Shown here: positions 32,766 through 43,100 of the stretch, piece after piece | How positions within the stretch are numbered: position 1 is the stretch's first letter | Layout: the number at the start of each line of letters is the position of its first letter | Assembly: GCF_012999535.1 (NCBI RefSeq) | Contig: NZ_JABBWV010000016.1 | Span: 90,155-154,154 of the forward strand | Direction: 5' to 3' | Length of the DNA: 64,000 nt | From: Microbispora sp. H11081 | Lineage (GTDB): Bacteria; Actinomycetota; Actinomycetes; Streptosporangiales; Streptosporangiaceae | The notes under the pieces: generated by a model | The model's database searches: none | Told to the model about the DNA's origin: nothing | What the model saw: only the letters and a program-made list of their open reading frames with translations | Position numbers and translations under genes: made by a program

Positions 32766-33146
32766 TGGAGGTGGCGGGAATCGAACCCGCGTCCTTCAAC
32801 ACCAAGACAGGGCTTCTCCGGGTGCAGCCTGTTGCGATTTTCTCGGCCCCGGAGATCTCACAGGCGAGTCTCCGACGGGCCCAGTCACTGTTTGGTTTCC
32901 CGTACGACCCCGTGACCGGGCCGGACGGTTGAGCCTTCTAGCGATGTCAGTTCCAGGCCGAAGGCACTCCCGGGCTGACAGAGGTTCTCGCTGCTTAGGC
33001 GGCGAGAGCCAGGGAAGCCTGGCTCACCTCAGTGCTCTTCTTATTGGCACTTATTGTTTGCGGTCACAGTGTTGACGGGGTTATGTCCGCAGTCCCCGAC
33101 CCGCTTCCCCTGACTTGCAATGCCGAAGTCGAAACCGGTCACCCCC
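32766..33146 (-). ncRNA. ssrA: Transfer-messenger RNA
   Basis: The minus strand shows both tRNA-like ends. At the 5' end GGGGGTGACCGGTTTCGAC pairs its first seven bases with CACCTCC at the 3' end; GCGGGTTCGATTCCCGC is the T arm. CCA does not appear to be encoded after the discriminator base. The internal reading frame gives a tag ANKKSTEVSQASLALAA followed by TAA (about 33000-33055), ending in the expected LAA. The RNA rescues stalled ribosomes with SmpB, whose gene lies 2.2 kb upstream on the same strand. Confidence 0.95.
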
Positions 33147-33318
33147 TGTGCAGTTGTCAACCCCGACCCCGAGGGGCCGGTGCCACCAGCTTACTCAAGA
33201 CAACAGCGATGACGCGACTCGAATTCCGCCCGGCCGGGTGGGACGCCGAAGCCCCCGGGGCGCGGCCTCTGGCGCGCGCTCCGGGGGCCGACCGGCAGGG
33301 TCGAGCCGGTCCGGACGG

Positions 33319-33345
33319 CAGGGCTCCCCCCGAGATGGAGCCCTG
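33319..33345. terminator. Hairpin between ssrA and the PBP-like gene
   Basis: CAGGGCTCC (33319-33327) and GGAGCCCTG (33337-33345) form a perfect 9-bp stem with a 9-base loop. It lies downstream of the PBP-like stop on the minus strand. There is no T-run, so function is uncertain. The region 33147-33446 otherwise holds only the ssrA upstream region, in which I could not fix a convincing promoter. Confidence 0.4.
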
Positions 33346-33446
33346 TCCTCATCACGGCGACTGGGCCCGCAACCCCCCAAGCGGGTCCCAGTCACCTAGA
33401 AAGACGCCGGTGGCCGCCCGGATGGTTGCTCGGCCCACGCCATTTT

Positions 33447-35363
33447 TCAGGTCTGGGGCTGAGCCGCGCGGAAGAAGCTCCCGGCCATCGTGGAGGCGGC
33501 CGACAGCCCGCCGCCCTGCGCCAGCACGGCGACCGCGACGTCCCCCTGCCAGCCCACGAACCACGAGAGCCGCAAGCGCTCCTTCTTCTCCGTCTGGGTG
33601 ACCTCGGCGGCCACGCCGTACACGGGGTCGCCGGGGGCGGAGGCGGCGGAGGCGGCGCCGGACGACACGCCGGCCCGCATGAGCGTGCGCAGCTTCGCGG
33701 TGATCGCGGGGTCGAGCGTCACGGGCTGCGCCGCGGCCGCGGGGGGGCCGTCCTCGACGCTCGGGTCGGGCGCGGCGGGCGAGACCACCAGCACCGGTGG
33801 CCGCCACGTGCCGGACTTGACCGCCGCGGCGACGAGGGCCATCGCCAGCGGGCTGACCCGCGCGCCCTGCCCCGCGATGATCTTCGCGATGGCCGCGTCG
33901 CCGTCGGGGGCGGCGATCGACCCGCTGAACGTCCGCAGCGGCAGCCTCCAGTCGCCGCCGATGCCGAACTGGCTCGCGCTGGCGGCGAGCCGCTGCCCGC
34001 TGATCCGCCGGGCCAGCGACGCCAGCGCGGTCACACAGCCCTGCGCGAAGTCGGCCTGGAAGGTGGGCGTCGTCACACCGTCGACGCCGGGCTGCTGGAA
34101 GCGCGCCCCGCCCACGGTGCGGTCGGCGCTGCACGGCACCTTCTGCTTGGGGTCGAGGCCCGACTTGAGCAGCCCCTCCGCGGCGACGATCGAGAAGGCG
34201 CTGCCCGCGACGTACCGGCCGGCCAGCGCGTCCTTCTCCTGGTGCAACTGGTTGGTGGAGACGGCCAGCACCTCGCCGGTGGAGGCCTGCACGGCGACGA
34301 GCGCGGCCGGGCGTGGCCCCGCGACCGCGGCGTCCCCCGCGCTCTGCAGCCTGCTGTCGATCGTGGTCTGTACCGACGCGTTCTCCCGCCCCGGCCACGC
34401 CTTGAGCTCCTTGACCTGCCGCCCGGTGGCGTTGTCGAGGATGACGACCCGGGTCTCCGTCGAGCCGGTGAGCTGGTCCTGATAGGCCTTCTGGAGGCCG
34501 TCCCTGCCGAAGGTGTCACCGGCCCGCTGCGGCCCGCCGAGCCGCTGCTCGGCCTCCGGGGTGATGGCCGTGACCACGCCGACGATCTGGGTGGGCGACT
34601 TGGGCGCGACCGGCGGGTTGTCGATCTGGAACTCCAGACCTCTGATGGCCTCCAGCTTGGACTTGATCTGGGCGAACTTCGTCCGCCCGAACGTGGCGAG
34701 GGGGACGAAGTCCTGCGGGGGCGACGACAGGATGCGGCTCAGCAGGCGGTCCTGGGCGAAGCCGGTGACCTTCGACAACTGGTCGCAGAGCCGGCCGGGG
34801 TCCTTGACCTTGGCGGGGGTGACCCCGGCGACGTGCAGCACGGTCTCGTCCTGCAGCGCGTTGCCGTCACGGTCGAGGATGGGCTTGCGGCCCTTGGGGA
34901 CGGTGGCGACGGCGAACCGCTGCCCGGGGTGCAGGTCGGGGTGGATGACGCTCGGCGACCACCGCACCTTCCACTGGCCGCCGACCAGGTGCAGGGGGAG
35001 GTTTCCGTCGTACTGCCACAGGGGGTTGTTCTCACCGAGGTCCACCTCGGCGTGGTAGCCGGCCTGCGCGTTGTCGCCGTCCCGGCTGATCCCCCGCAGC
35101 GAGAAGCGGACGGAGGCCGCGTCCAACTGCAGGCGGGCGTCCTCGATCGCCTTGCGCACCGCCGCCTGGTCGCCGTCGGTGCGCCGCGCCGCGGCCGCGT
35201 AGTCCCCCGTCTGCCAGCCGACGAGGAAGTCGCGCACCGCCTCGTTCGGCGACGGCTCCTCGAAGCAGCCGGCCAGCAGGGGCGCGGTCAGGCCGAGCGC
35301 GAGCGCGACCCGTACGGCTCTCGCCCGGACGACGACGCCGAATCTTCCGGAGGACAGGGCCAC
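33447..35363 (-). CDS. Penicillin-binding-protein-like lipoprotein with lost catalytic motifs
   Basis: A 638-residue protein with a lipobox LLAGC (Cys33), a MecA-type NTF2-like domain (about 35-145), a dimerisation-type region and a transpeptidase-fold domain (about 350-630). The fold is clear: ALVAVQASTGEVLAVST, RYVAGSAFSIVAAEGLL and LSWFVGWQGDVAVAVLAQGG. The catalytic motifs are degraded. SxxK reads S388-A-F-S391, the SxN position reads GCVTAL, and KTG is replaced by YGVAAEV (582-588). It therefore probably cannot act as a normal transpeptidase. The GTG start is 3 bases after smpB, so it belongs to the ftsE-ftsX-smpB run. Confidence 0.85.
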   Translation of the reverse strand: MALSSGRFGVVVRARAVRVALALGLTAPLLAGCFEEPSPNEAVRDFLVGWQTGDYAAAARRTDGDQAAVRKAIEDARLQLDAASVRFSLRGISRDGDNAQAGYHAEVDLGENNPLWQYDGNLPLHLVGGQWKVRWSPSVIHPDLHPGQRFAVATVPKGRKPILDRDGNALQDETVLHVAGVTPAKVKDPGRLCDQLSKVTGFAQDRLLSRILSSPPQDFVPLATFGRTKFAQIKSKLEAIRGLEFQIDNPPVAPKSPTQIVGVVTAITPEAEQRLGGPQRAGDTFGRDGLQKAYQDQLTGSTETRVVILDNATGRQVKELKAWPGRENASVQTTIDSRLQSAGDAAVAGPRPAALVAVQASTGEVLAVSTNQLHQEKDALAGRYVAGSAFSIVAAEGLLKSGLDPKQKVPCSADRTVGGARFQQPGVDGVTTPTFQADFAQGCVTALASLARRISGQRLAASASQFGIGGDWRLPLRTFSGSIAAPDGDAAIAKIIAGQGARVSPLAMALVAAAVKSGTWRPPVLVVSPAAPDPSVEDGPPAAAAQPVTLDPAITAKLRTLMRAGVSSGAASAASAPGDPVYGVAAEVTQTEKKERLRLSWFVGWQGDVAVAVLAQGGGLSAASTMAGSFFRAAQPQT

Positions 35364-35366
35364 GGC

Positions 35367-35849
35367 CTAACGGCCCCCCCGGCGGCGGACCGCGTTCGAC
35401 ATGGCCCGCGACATCTCCCGGTTCGCCTGCTTCTCCATGAGCGTCTGCCGCTTGTCGTAGTCCTTCTTACCCCTGGCGACGCCGATCTCGATCTTGGCCC
35501 GGCCGTCCTTGAAGTACATGGACAGCGGGATGAGCGTGAGGCCCTTCTCCTTCAGCGTCGCGTCGATCTTGCCGATCTCCTTGCGGTGCACCAGCAGCTT
35601 CCGCGTGCGCCGCGCGGCGTGGTTGGTCCAGGTGCCCTGGCTGTACTCGGGGATGTACACGTTGATCAGCCAGAGCTCGCCGCCCTCCACCGAGGCGTAG
35701 CCGTCGGTGAGGTTGGCCTTTCCCGCCCGCAGGGACTTGACCTCGGTGCCGGTCAGCACGAGCCCGGCCTCATAGGTGTCCTCGATGAAGAAGTCGTGCC
35801 TGGCACGCTTGTTCTGGGCGATGAGCTTGCGCCCGGTCTCACGTGGCAT
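35367..35849 (-). CDS. smpB: SsrA-binding protein
   Basis: A 160-residue SmpB, partner of tmRNA in ribosome rescue. The core reads [60 protein letters not shown] in outline, followed by [16 protein letters not shown] and the basic C-terminal tail [28 protein letters not shown], which enters the decoding centre. Length and motifs are typical. It lies 57 bases after ftsX and 3 bases ahead of the PBP-like gene; ssrA is further downstream on the same strand. Confidence 0.97.
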   Translation of the reverse strand: MPRETGRKLIAQNKRARHDFFIEDTYEAGLVLTGTEVKSLRAGKANLTDGYASVEGGELWLINVYIPEYSQGTWTNHAARRTRKLLVHRKEIGKIDATLKEKGLTLIPLSMYFKDGRAKIEIGVARGKKDYDKRQTLMEKQANREMSRAMSNAVRRRGGR

Positions 35850-35905
35850 AAGGGGAGCCTACCGTCGCCGCGAGGGGCGGAAACGAGCTGCGCGGCCGGT
35901 GCGGA

Positions 35906-36805
35906 TCACACCCGCAGGTAGCGGCGCAGGGTGACGAACGAGGCGAGCACACAGATCAGCACACCGATGGCCATCGTGGCGGTGATCACACCGGCGACGG
36001 TGTCCCATCCGAGTGGCGCGGCCATGTACGTCTGGATCGACTCGAAGATGAAGACCTTGACGATGATCAGGATCACGCCGGACAGGACTCCGCCGATGAG
36101 ACCCGCGATCAGGCCCTCCATCACGAACGGAAGCTGGATGTAGATGTTGGACGCGCCGACCAGCCGCATGATGCCGGTCTCTCTGCGCCGGTTGTACGCC
36201 GACAGCCGGACCGTGTTGCCGATCAGCAGGATGGCCGCGAACAACATGAGCGCGGCGATGCCCAGCGCCATGTAACGCAGCTTGTCCATGAAGCCGAAGA
36301 CCGATTCGAGCAGGTCGCGCTCGTTGACGACGTTGGAGACGCCGGGCTGTCCCTTGAGGCTGGCCGCGACGGCCTCCGCCTTGTCGGGGTCCTTGAGCTT
36401 CACCCGGAACGACTCCGGCATGTCCTCTGCCTTGGTCACCGACAGCAGGGTGCGGTTGCTCTCGGTCTCCTGGAAGTGCTTGTACGCCTCGGCCTGGTTC
36501 TCGAACTGCACCCGCTCGACGTCGGGGAGCGCCTCGATCGTCTGCTTGAGACTGGCCTTCTCCTCCTGCGTGACCGTGCCCTTGTTCTTGCACGGCTCGA
36601 AGGGGGCGTTCTTCGTGCACAGGTAGACCGACAGCTCGACCTTGTCGGTCCAGAAGCCGGTGAGCTTCGAGACCTGGGAGTTGATCATCATTCCGACGCC
36701 GAGCAGCGCCATGCCGACCGCCACGGTCACGATCACCGCGATGGTCATCGTGAGGTTGCGCCGAAGGCCGATCCAGACCTCGGAGAAGATGAAGTTGGCC
36801 CGCAT
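35906..36805 (-). CDS. ftsX: Cell-division ABC transporter subunit FtsX
   Basis: A 299-residue membrane subunit with four helices: one at residues about 19-40, an extracellular domain (about 55-170, containing EEKASLKQTIEALPDVERVQFENQAEAYKHF), and three near the C-terminus. The conserved YNRRRETGIMRLVGASNIYIQLPFVMEG precedes the third helix. FtsX transmits FtsE ATP hydrolysis across the membrane to activate cell-wall hydrolases. It starts 14 bases after the ftsE stop, so it is co-transcribed. Confidence 0.97.
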   Translation of the reverse strand: MRANFIFSEVWIGLRRNLTMTIAVIVTVAVGMALLGVGMMINSQVSKLTGFWTDKVELSVYLCTKNAPFEPCKNKGTVTQEEKASLKQTIEALPDVERVQFENQAEAYKHFQETESNRTLLSVTKAEDMPESFRVKLKDPDKAEAVAASLKGQPGVSNVVNERDLLESVFGFMDKLRYMALGIAALMLFAAILLIGNTVRLSAYNRRRETGIMRLVGASNIYIQLPFVMEGLIAGLIGGVLSGVILIIVKVFIFESIQTYMAAPLGWDTVAGVITATMAIGVLICVLASFVTLRRYLRV

Positions 36806-36819
36806 GGTCCCAGTTACTC

Positions 36820-37509
36820 CTAATACGCCTGGCCGTACACGCCGCGCGACTGGTCGCGGACGATCTTGCCGTCCTCGAGCTCGACCACGCGCTTGCGCAT
36901 GGAGTCGACGATCGCGGCGTCGTGCGTCGCCATGAGGACGGTCGTGCCGGTCCTGTTGATTCGGTCGAGCACCTTCATGATGCCGATGCTCGTGGCGGGG
37001 TCGATGTTTCCCGTGGGCTCGTCCGCGAGCAGGATCATCGGCCGGTTGACGAACGCGCGGGCCATCGCGACCCGCTGCTGCTCACCGCCGGACAGCTCTT
37101 CCGGCATGCGATGCGCCTTGCCCTCCAGGCCGACGAGCTCGATGACCTCGGGCACGACCTTGCGGATGAACCGGCGCGGCTTGCCGATGACCTCCAGGGC
37201 GAACGCGACGTTCTCGTAGACGTTCTTGTTCGGCAGCAGCCGGAAGTCCTGGAAGACGCAGCCGATGCGGCGGCGCAGGTGCGGCACCTTGAAGTTGGAC
37301 AGCTTGGAGAGATCCTTGCCGGCCACGTGGATGGAGCCGCTGTTGGGCCGCTCCTCCTTCAGCACCAGCCGGAGGAAGGTCGACTTGCCCGACCCGGAGG
37401 GACCGACCAGGAAGACGAATTCGCCCTTGTCGACGTCCACACTCACGTGGTCGAGGGCAGGCCGGTTTTGGTTCGTGTAGACCTTGGTGACATTATCGAA
37501 ATGGATCAC
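36820..37509 (-). CDS. ftsE: Cell-division ABC transporter ATPase FtsE
   Basis: A 229-residue ATPase. Walker A is [13 protein letters not shown], the Q-loop lies in [11 protein letters not shown], the signature is [18 protein letters not shown], and Walker B is [14 protein letters not shown], then [27 protein letters not shown]. It powers FtsX in coordinating septal peptidoglycan hydrolysis. It is the first gene of the ftsE-ftsX-smpB-PBP-like run on this strand. Confidence 0.97.
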   Translation of the reverse strand: MIHFDNVTKVYTNQNRPALDHVSVDVDKGEFVFLVGPSGSGKSTFLRLVLKEERPNSGSIHVAGKDLSKLSNFKVPHLRRRIGCVFQDFRLLPNKNVYENVAFALEVIGKPRRFIRKVVPEVIELVGLEGKAHRMPEELSGGEQQRVAMARAFVNRPMILLADEPTGNIDPATSIGIMKVLDRINRTGTTVLMATHDAAIVDSMRKRVVELEDGKIVRDQSRGVYGQAY

Positions 37510-37688
37510 GGGCGCATCACGGCTAGCCAGTCTAGGGGGTGGGACGGCCGGTCCGGGGGTCGCCGGTCACTTTGCTCGGGATCGACGTTCCGTTTGGCCG
37601 AAGGCCAGTCTAGGGGTAACACTGGCATGGAACGTCCATAACGGAAACAAAACGATTGGCCCTTGGGCCATGGGGCGGTAAAGCTGCT

Positions 37689-37877
37689 ATGAGCTGCGAA
37701 CATCTGATCTGCGCCGCGTGCGCGGGCCCCGTGGTGGAGGGGCGCTGCCCCGTCTGCCGGGAGGGGCGCGCCAAGGTTCACCACCACGGGTTCCTCGGGC
37801 TGTCGCCTCTGGCGATCGCGGTGATCGTGCTGCTCGTCGTGGCGCTGGTGGCACTCGGCCACATCAGCGGCTACTGA
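37689..37877 (+). CDS. Small Cys-rich (zinc-ribbon-like) tail-anchored membrane protein
   Basis: A 62-residue product. The N-terminal half has MSCEHLICAACAGPVVEGRCPVCREGRAKVHHHG, with two CxxC pairs able to bind zinc and an HHH stretch. The C-terminal half is one helix (LAIAVIVLLVVALVALGHI). ATG 37689 places the Cys cluster at the very N-terminus; an in-frame upstream ATG at 37656 has no better ribosome binding site. It lies between ftsE and the convergent prfB. Function unknown. Confidence 0.65.
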   Translation: MSCEHLICAACAGPVVEGRCPVCREGRAKVHHHGFLGLSPLAIAVIVLLVVALVALGHISGY

Positions 37878-37898
37878 GCCCGGCCTACTGAGCCCGGC

Positions 37899-39023
37899 CT
37901 ACTGGGCCTGGGCCTCGCCGGACTCCTGGCGGCGCATCCAGCGGATCTCGCCCTCGATGAAGCCGTCGAGGTCGCCGTCGAGCACGGCGGTGGGGTTGCC
38001 CGCCTCCACGCCCGTGCGCAGGTCCTTCACGATCTGGTACGGGTGCAGCACGTAGTTGCGGATCTGCGTGCCCCACGACGTGGTCGCCTCGCCGCGCAAC
38101 TCGTTCATCGCCGCGGCCTCCTCCTGACGCTTGCGCTCCAGCAGCTTGGCGGACAGGACGGCCATCGCCGTCGCCCGGTTCTGCAGCTGCGACCGCTCGT
38201 TCTGGCAGGAGACCACGATGCCGGTCGGGAGGTGGGTGATCCGCACGGCCGAGTCTGTCGTGTTCACGCCCTGGCCGCCCGGCCCGGACGACCGGTAGAC
38301 GTCGATGCGCAGGTCGTCCTCGTTGATGTCGATGTGGTCGGTCTGCTCGACCACGGGCACCACGTCGACGCCCGCGAACGAGGTCTGCCGACGGCCCTGG
38401 TTGTCGAACGGGCTGATCCGCACCAGCCGGTGGGTGCCGTGCTCGCCCCTGAGCGTGCCGTACGCGTAGGGGGACTTGACCGCGAAGGTGGCCGACTTGA
38501 TGCCGGCCTCCTCAGCGTACGAGGTCTCGTAGACCTCGGCCGGGTAGCCCTTGCGCTCGGCCCACCGCAGGTACATGCGCAGCAGCATCTGGGCCCAGTC
38601 GGCCGCGTCGACGCCGCCCGCCTGCGCGTTGATGGTCACCAGGGCCTCGCGGGCGTCGTACTCGCCCGACAGCAGCGTGCGGACCTCCAGCGCGCCGACC
38701 TCCGACCTGAGCGCGGCGAGCTCCCTCTCGGCCTCGGCCAGCGCGTCCTCGTCGCCTTCCTCGGCGGCCAGCTCGAACAGGACCGGCAGGTCCTCCAGGC
38801 GGCGGTCGAGGCCGTCCACCCTGTTGACCTCGGCCTGCAGGTGGGAGAGCCGGCTGGTGACCTTCTGGGCCTGCTCAGGGTCGTTCCACAGATCGGGGGC
38901 GGCAGCCTGTTCCTCCAACTCGGCGATCTGCTTGCGCAGGGCGTCGAGGTCGAGCACGTCCTGAATGCTCTTCAGCGTGCCGCCAAGCTCGTTGATCTCT
39001 TCGGCTGGATCGATGACTGCCAC
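37899..39023 (-). CDS. prfB: Peptide chain release factor 2
   Basis: A 374-residue RF2. The stop-codon-recognition tripeptide SPF is visible in [16 protein letters not shown], and the catalytic GGQ in [24 protein letters not shown]. The frame is continuous from ATG 39023; there is no internal UGA with a slippery site near codon 26, so the programmed +1 frameshift seen in E. coli prfB is absent. It terminates translation at UGA and UAA. Convergent with the small Cys-rich gene and divergent from a lipoprotein gene. Confidence 0.97.
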   Translation of the reverse strand: MAVIDPAEEINELGGTLKSIQDVLDLDALRKQIAELEEQAAAPDLWNDPEQAQKVTSRLSHLQAEVNRVDGLDRRLEDLPVLFELAAEEGDEDALAEAERELAALRSEVGALEVRTLLSGEYDAREALVTINAQAGGVDAADWAQMLLRMYLRWAERKGYPAEVYETSYAEEAGIKSATFAVKSPYAYGTLRGEHGTHRLVRISPFDNQGRRQTSFAGVDVVPVVEQTDHIDINEDDLRIDVYRSSGPGGQGVNTTDSAVRITHLPTGIVVSCQNERSQLQNRATAMAVLSAKLLERKRQEEAAAMNELRGEATTSWGTQIRNYVLHPYQIVKDLRTGVEAGNPTAVLDGDLDGFIEGEIRWMRRQESGEAQAQ

Positions 39024-39106
39024 GTCTGTAAAGGGTACGCGAACCGAGGACCCTGTCGGGCAGCGCGCCTCGGTAGCATGTGGATCGATTGCAACGGGAG
39101 GCTGGC

Positions 39107-40180
39107 GTGAACGGGGTCGTTCGGAACGCGCTGGCCCTTGCCCTCGTGGCGTGCACGGCGGTCGCCTGCTCGGGCGGGGGCCCGGACCGGTCGCCCGCGA
39201 GTCCCGCGGCGGCCACCTCCGCGCTGCCGAGTCCCGGCGGGGAACGCGCCCCGAGCCCGTCGCCCAGCCCTCCTGCCGTGACGCTGGACGACGCCTCCCA
39301 GGCGCTCGACGCGTTCCTGGACACCGACGACGTGCTCAGGCAGGCCGGGGCCGGCCGGTGGGCGCTCCTGCTCACCCAGGACGGCCAGCGGCCCATCACG
39401 ATCGCCGAGATCCACTCGCACGGAGGCAGGCCCGCCCGCTACACCTGGGGCGACCGTGAGGTGTTCGTGCCCCGGCAGAGCACCCGCCCGACCGTGTGGT
39501 TCGCGGCCACGGCGGAGCGGCGCGACGCGTCCGGCGAGGTCCGCACGGCTGTGCTCACGTTCGTACGGCAGGGCAACGGGCCGTGGCGCAACAGCTTCGC
39601 GTCCCTGCTCTACCCGGGTGAGAAGCCGCCCGCGATCGCCCTCGACGAGGACGGGTACGCCACGGCGCTGGAGTCGCGCGACGCCTCCGTGGCCATCAGC
39701 CCCAACCTGATCGGCCCGCTGCACGCCACCGTCGCCGAGGAGGGCCCCAAGGGCTACGCCTCCGGCCTGATCGCGCCCGGCCCGCAGACGACGGGCTTCT
39801 TCGACGAGATCACCGAGACCAAGGCGGCGGCTAAGGCCGACGACTGCATGAACTACGAGTCGATCTTCGCCTCCGCGCCCAACTACCCGATCTACGCGCT
39901 GCGCACGCGCGACGGCGGCGCGATGATGCTCTACACACTGGTCCGCACGTCCTCCTGGACGCCCGTCCCGCAGGGGCTCAAGTGCGGCGAGGGGCGTCCT
40001 GTGACGGTCCCCGCCGCGGCCCGCTGGCTGCTGAGCCCGGTCAAGGACCTGTTCATCCGGCAGAAGCGGCAGATCATCGAGACACAGCAGTACGTGAGCG
40101 CGGTGCCGCCCAAGGCGTCCACCGCGCCCGCGCACGTCGTCGGTTACGAGGGTGTCGTCACCGGCGGGTCCAACCGCTGA
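39107..40180 (+). CDS. Putative lipoprotein, Pro/Ser-rich N-terminus
   Basis: A 357-residue product. GTG 39107 follows GGGAGG and gives a signal with lipobox-like VAC or AVAC ahead of Cys ([10 protein letters not shown]), so it is probably a lipoprotein. A Pro/Ser linker leads to a globular domain (about 65-350) with [51 protein letters not shown] and an [15 protein letters not shown] segment. I do not recognise a named family. It ends 13 bases before the convergent glutamate dehydrogenase stop and is divergent from prfB. Confidence 0.75.
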   Translation: MNGVVRNALALALVACTAVACSGGGPDRSPASPAAATSALPSPGGERAPSPSPSPPAVTLDDASQALDAFLDTDDVLRQAGAGRWALLLTQDGQRPITIAEIHSHGGRPARYTWGDREVFVPRQSTRPTVWFAATAERRDASGEVRTAVLTFVRQGNGPWRNSFASLLYPGEKPPAIALDEDGYATALESRDASVAISPNLIGPLHATVAEEGPKGYASGLIAPGPQTTGFFDEITETKAAAKADDCMNYESIFASAPNYPIYALRTRDGGAMMLYTLVRTSSWTPVPQGLKCGEGRPVTVPAAARWLLSPVKDLFIRQKRQIIETQQYVSAVPPKASTAPAHVVGYEGVVTGGSNR

Positions 40181-40193
40181 TCGCCGGGCACGG

Positions 40194-43100
40194 TCACGCC
40201 TCCGTGTGGGGGAGGTTGCTGGTGGAGACCAGCGTCCGCACCGCGCGCAGCGCGACCGACAGCGTCGCCAGGTCGAAGGTGTCGCTCTCCCAGATCTCCG
40301 ACAGCGTCTGCCGCGACCGAGTCACCGCGGCCTGGTTGGCCTCGGTCCAGCGCGCCAGCCGCTCCTCGGGCGACAGGCCGGGCCTGCTGTGGATCAGCAC
40401 GTCCCTGGTCAGCGTCGCGTGGGCGGCGTACAGGTCGTCGCGCAGCGCGGCCCTGGCCATCGAGTTCCACCGGCTGTCGCGCGGCAGCGCGATCACCCGT
40501 TCGCGCAGCCGGGAGAGCTGCAGCCGGTCGGCCAGGTCGAAGTAGACCTCGGCGACCTCGCTCACCGGCCTGCCGGTGTAGGCCGCGATCTCCACGAGGT
40601 CGAAGGTCGAGTAGGCGGGCACCATCGCCGCGACCCGTTCTGCCAGCTCGCCGGGCACGCCCCTGGCCACGAAGGAGTCCCTGCGCTCCTCGTACGCCAG
40701 CAGGTCGGGGCCGGTCAGCAGCTTGGGCAGGTGCGGCAGGAGGCCGCCGGCGCCCTCGTTGAAGTAGCGGACGGTGGAGGCGAGGTCGAGCGGCGGGCGG
40801 CGGTTGCCGAGCAGCCAGCGGGTGCCGCGCTCGGACAGCTTGCGGCCTTCGAGCAGCATGGCGAGCTGGGTCCCGGTGTCGACCTCGTTGTCCAGCTCTT
40901 CGACCTGCCGCACGAACGACGGCAGGTCGAAGACCTCCCGGGTCACCAGGTGGGCCCGCACGATGTCGGGCGCCGACGCGCCGGTCTCCTCGCCGAAGCG
41001 GTAGACGAGGCTCGTCCCGCCGAAGTTGACCAGGTCGTTCACGATCCGGGTCGTGATGATCTCCCGGCGCAGCGGGTGGGAGTCCATGTACGGCCGGAAG
41101 CGGTCCCGCAGGGCGGAGGGGAAGTACGACACCAGCCACGAGGCCAGCGACGGGTCGTCGGGGATGTCCGACTGCAGCAGTTCCGCGTCCACCACGAGCT
41201 TGGTGTAGGCGAGCAGCACCGCGAACTCGGGGTTCGCCAGCCCCAGCCCGGCCTGGCGGCGTTCGGCGAGCACCTTGTCCGACGGCAGGAACTCCAGCTC
41301 CCGGTTGACCAGTCCCTCGCGCTCCAGCTTCCGCAGATAGCGGGCGTGGATGTGCAGCATCTCCGGCGCCTGGCTGCGGGCCGCCGCGAGCACGACGTTC
41401 TGGGCGTAGTTGTCCTCCAGCACCAGCCTGCCCACCTCGTCGGTCATGTCGAGGAAGAGCTGGTTGCGCTGCTTGTCGGTCATGTCGCCGTCGCGGACGA
41501 CCTGGTCGAGCAGAATCTTGATGTTCACCTCGTGGTCGGAGGTGTCAACGCCGGCCGAGTTGTCGATGAAGTCGGTGTTGATCAGGCCGCCGTTCAGCGC
41601 GAACTCGATCCTGGCCCGCTGGGTGAAGCCCAGGTTGCCGCCCTCGCCGACGACCCTGCAGCGCAGGTCGGCCGCGTTGATCCGGAGCGCGTCGTTGGCC
41701 TTGTCCCCCGCGTCCGCGTGGCTCTCCGACGACGCCTTGACGTACGTGCCGATGCCGCCGTTCCACAGCAGGTCGACGGGGGCCCGCAGGATCGCGCTGA
41801 TCAGGTCGTTCGGCGCGAGCGCGGTGACGCCGTGCGGCAGGCCGAGCGCGGCGCGGGTCTGCGGCGAGACGGGGATCGACTTCGCGGTGCGCGGCCACAC
41901 GCCGCCGCCCGCGGAGATCAGCGACCTGTCGTAGTCGTCCCACGAGCTCCGCGGCAGCTCGAACAGCCGCCGCCGCTCGGCGAAGCTCCGCGCGGCGTCC
42001 GGGTCGGGGTCGACGAACACGTGCCGGTGGTCGAAGGCCGCCACCAGCCGGATGTGCTCCGACAGGAGCATGCCGTTGCCGAACACGTCGCCGGACATGT
42101 CGCCGATGCCGACCACGGTGAAGTCGGTGGTCTGCACGTTCACGCCGAGCGTGCGGAAGTGGTACTTCACCGACTCCCAGGCGCCCCTGGCCGTGATGCC
42201 CATGGCCTTGTGGTCGTAGCCCACGGAACCGCCGGAGGCGAAGGCGTCCCCGAGCCAGAAGCCGTACTCCTTGGCCACCGCGTTGGCGATGTCGGAGAAC
42301 GTCGCCGTGCCCTTGTCCGCGGCGACGACGAGGTAGGTGTCGTCGCCGTCGTGCCGCACGACGTCGGGCGGCGGCACGACCTGCCCCGCGACCAGGTTGT
42401 CGGTGAGGTCGAGCAGGCCGGAGATGAACTGGCGGTAGCAGGCCACGCCCTCGGCCAGCATCTCGTCACGCCCGCCCGCGGGCGGGTTCTTGACGACGAA
42501 GCCGCCCTTCGAGCCGGTCGGCACGATGACGGTGTTCTTCACCATCTGCGCCTTGACCAGGCCGAGAATCTCCGTGCGGAAGTCCTCCATGCGGTCCGAC
42601 CAGCGCAGGCCGCCGCGGGCGACCTTGCCGAAGCGCAGGTGCACGCCCTCGACCCGCGGCGAGTACACGAAGATCTCGTACTTCGGCCTGGGCAGCGGCA
42701 GCACGCTGATCGCCTGCGGGTCGACCTTCAGCGAGATGTACGGCTTGCGCCTGCCGGTGACGAACTGGCTGCCGGCGTCCCCCGCCTCGCGCCCGTCCGC
42801 ACGCGCGGCCTGGAAGACGTTGGTGCGCAGCGTCGCCTGGATCATCTCCAGGTAGGCCCGCAGGATGCGGTCCTCGTCGAGCGACGCCACCTCGTCGAGC
42901 GACGCGAGGATCTCCTCGGTCAGCGCGTCGCAGACTTCCGCCCTGCCGTCGTCCGGCCGGCGCGGGTCGAGCCTCGCCTCGAACAGCCGCACCAGCAGCC
43001 GGGCCAGCCGCACGTTTCCCTGCAGCACCTTCTCGATGTACGACTGGCTGAACGTGCTCCCCGCCTGCCGCAGATACTTGGCGTACGCGCGGAGGATCTC

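Noticed and set aside
33153..33158. TTGACA on the minus strand just upstream of ssrA.
   Set aside because: It is only about 7-12 bases from the tmRNA 5' end, too close to serve as a -35 box for that start.
37899..39023. Programmed frameshift in prfB.
   Set aside because: The frame is continuous from start to stop with no early in-frame TGA, so no recoding is needed.
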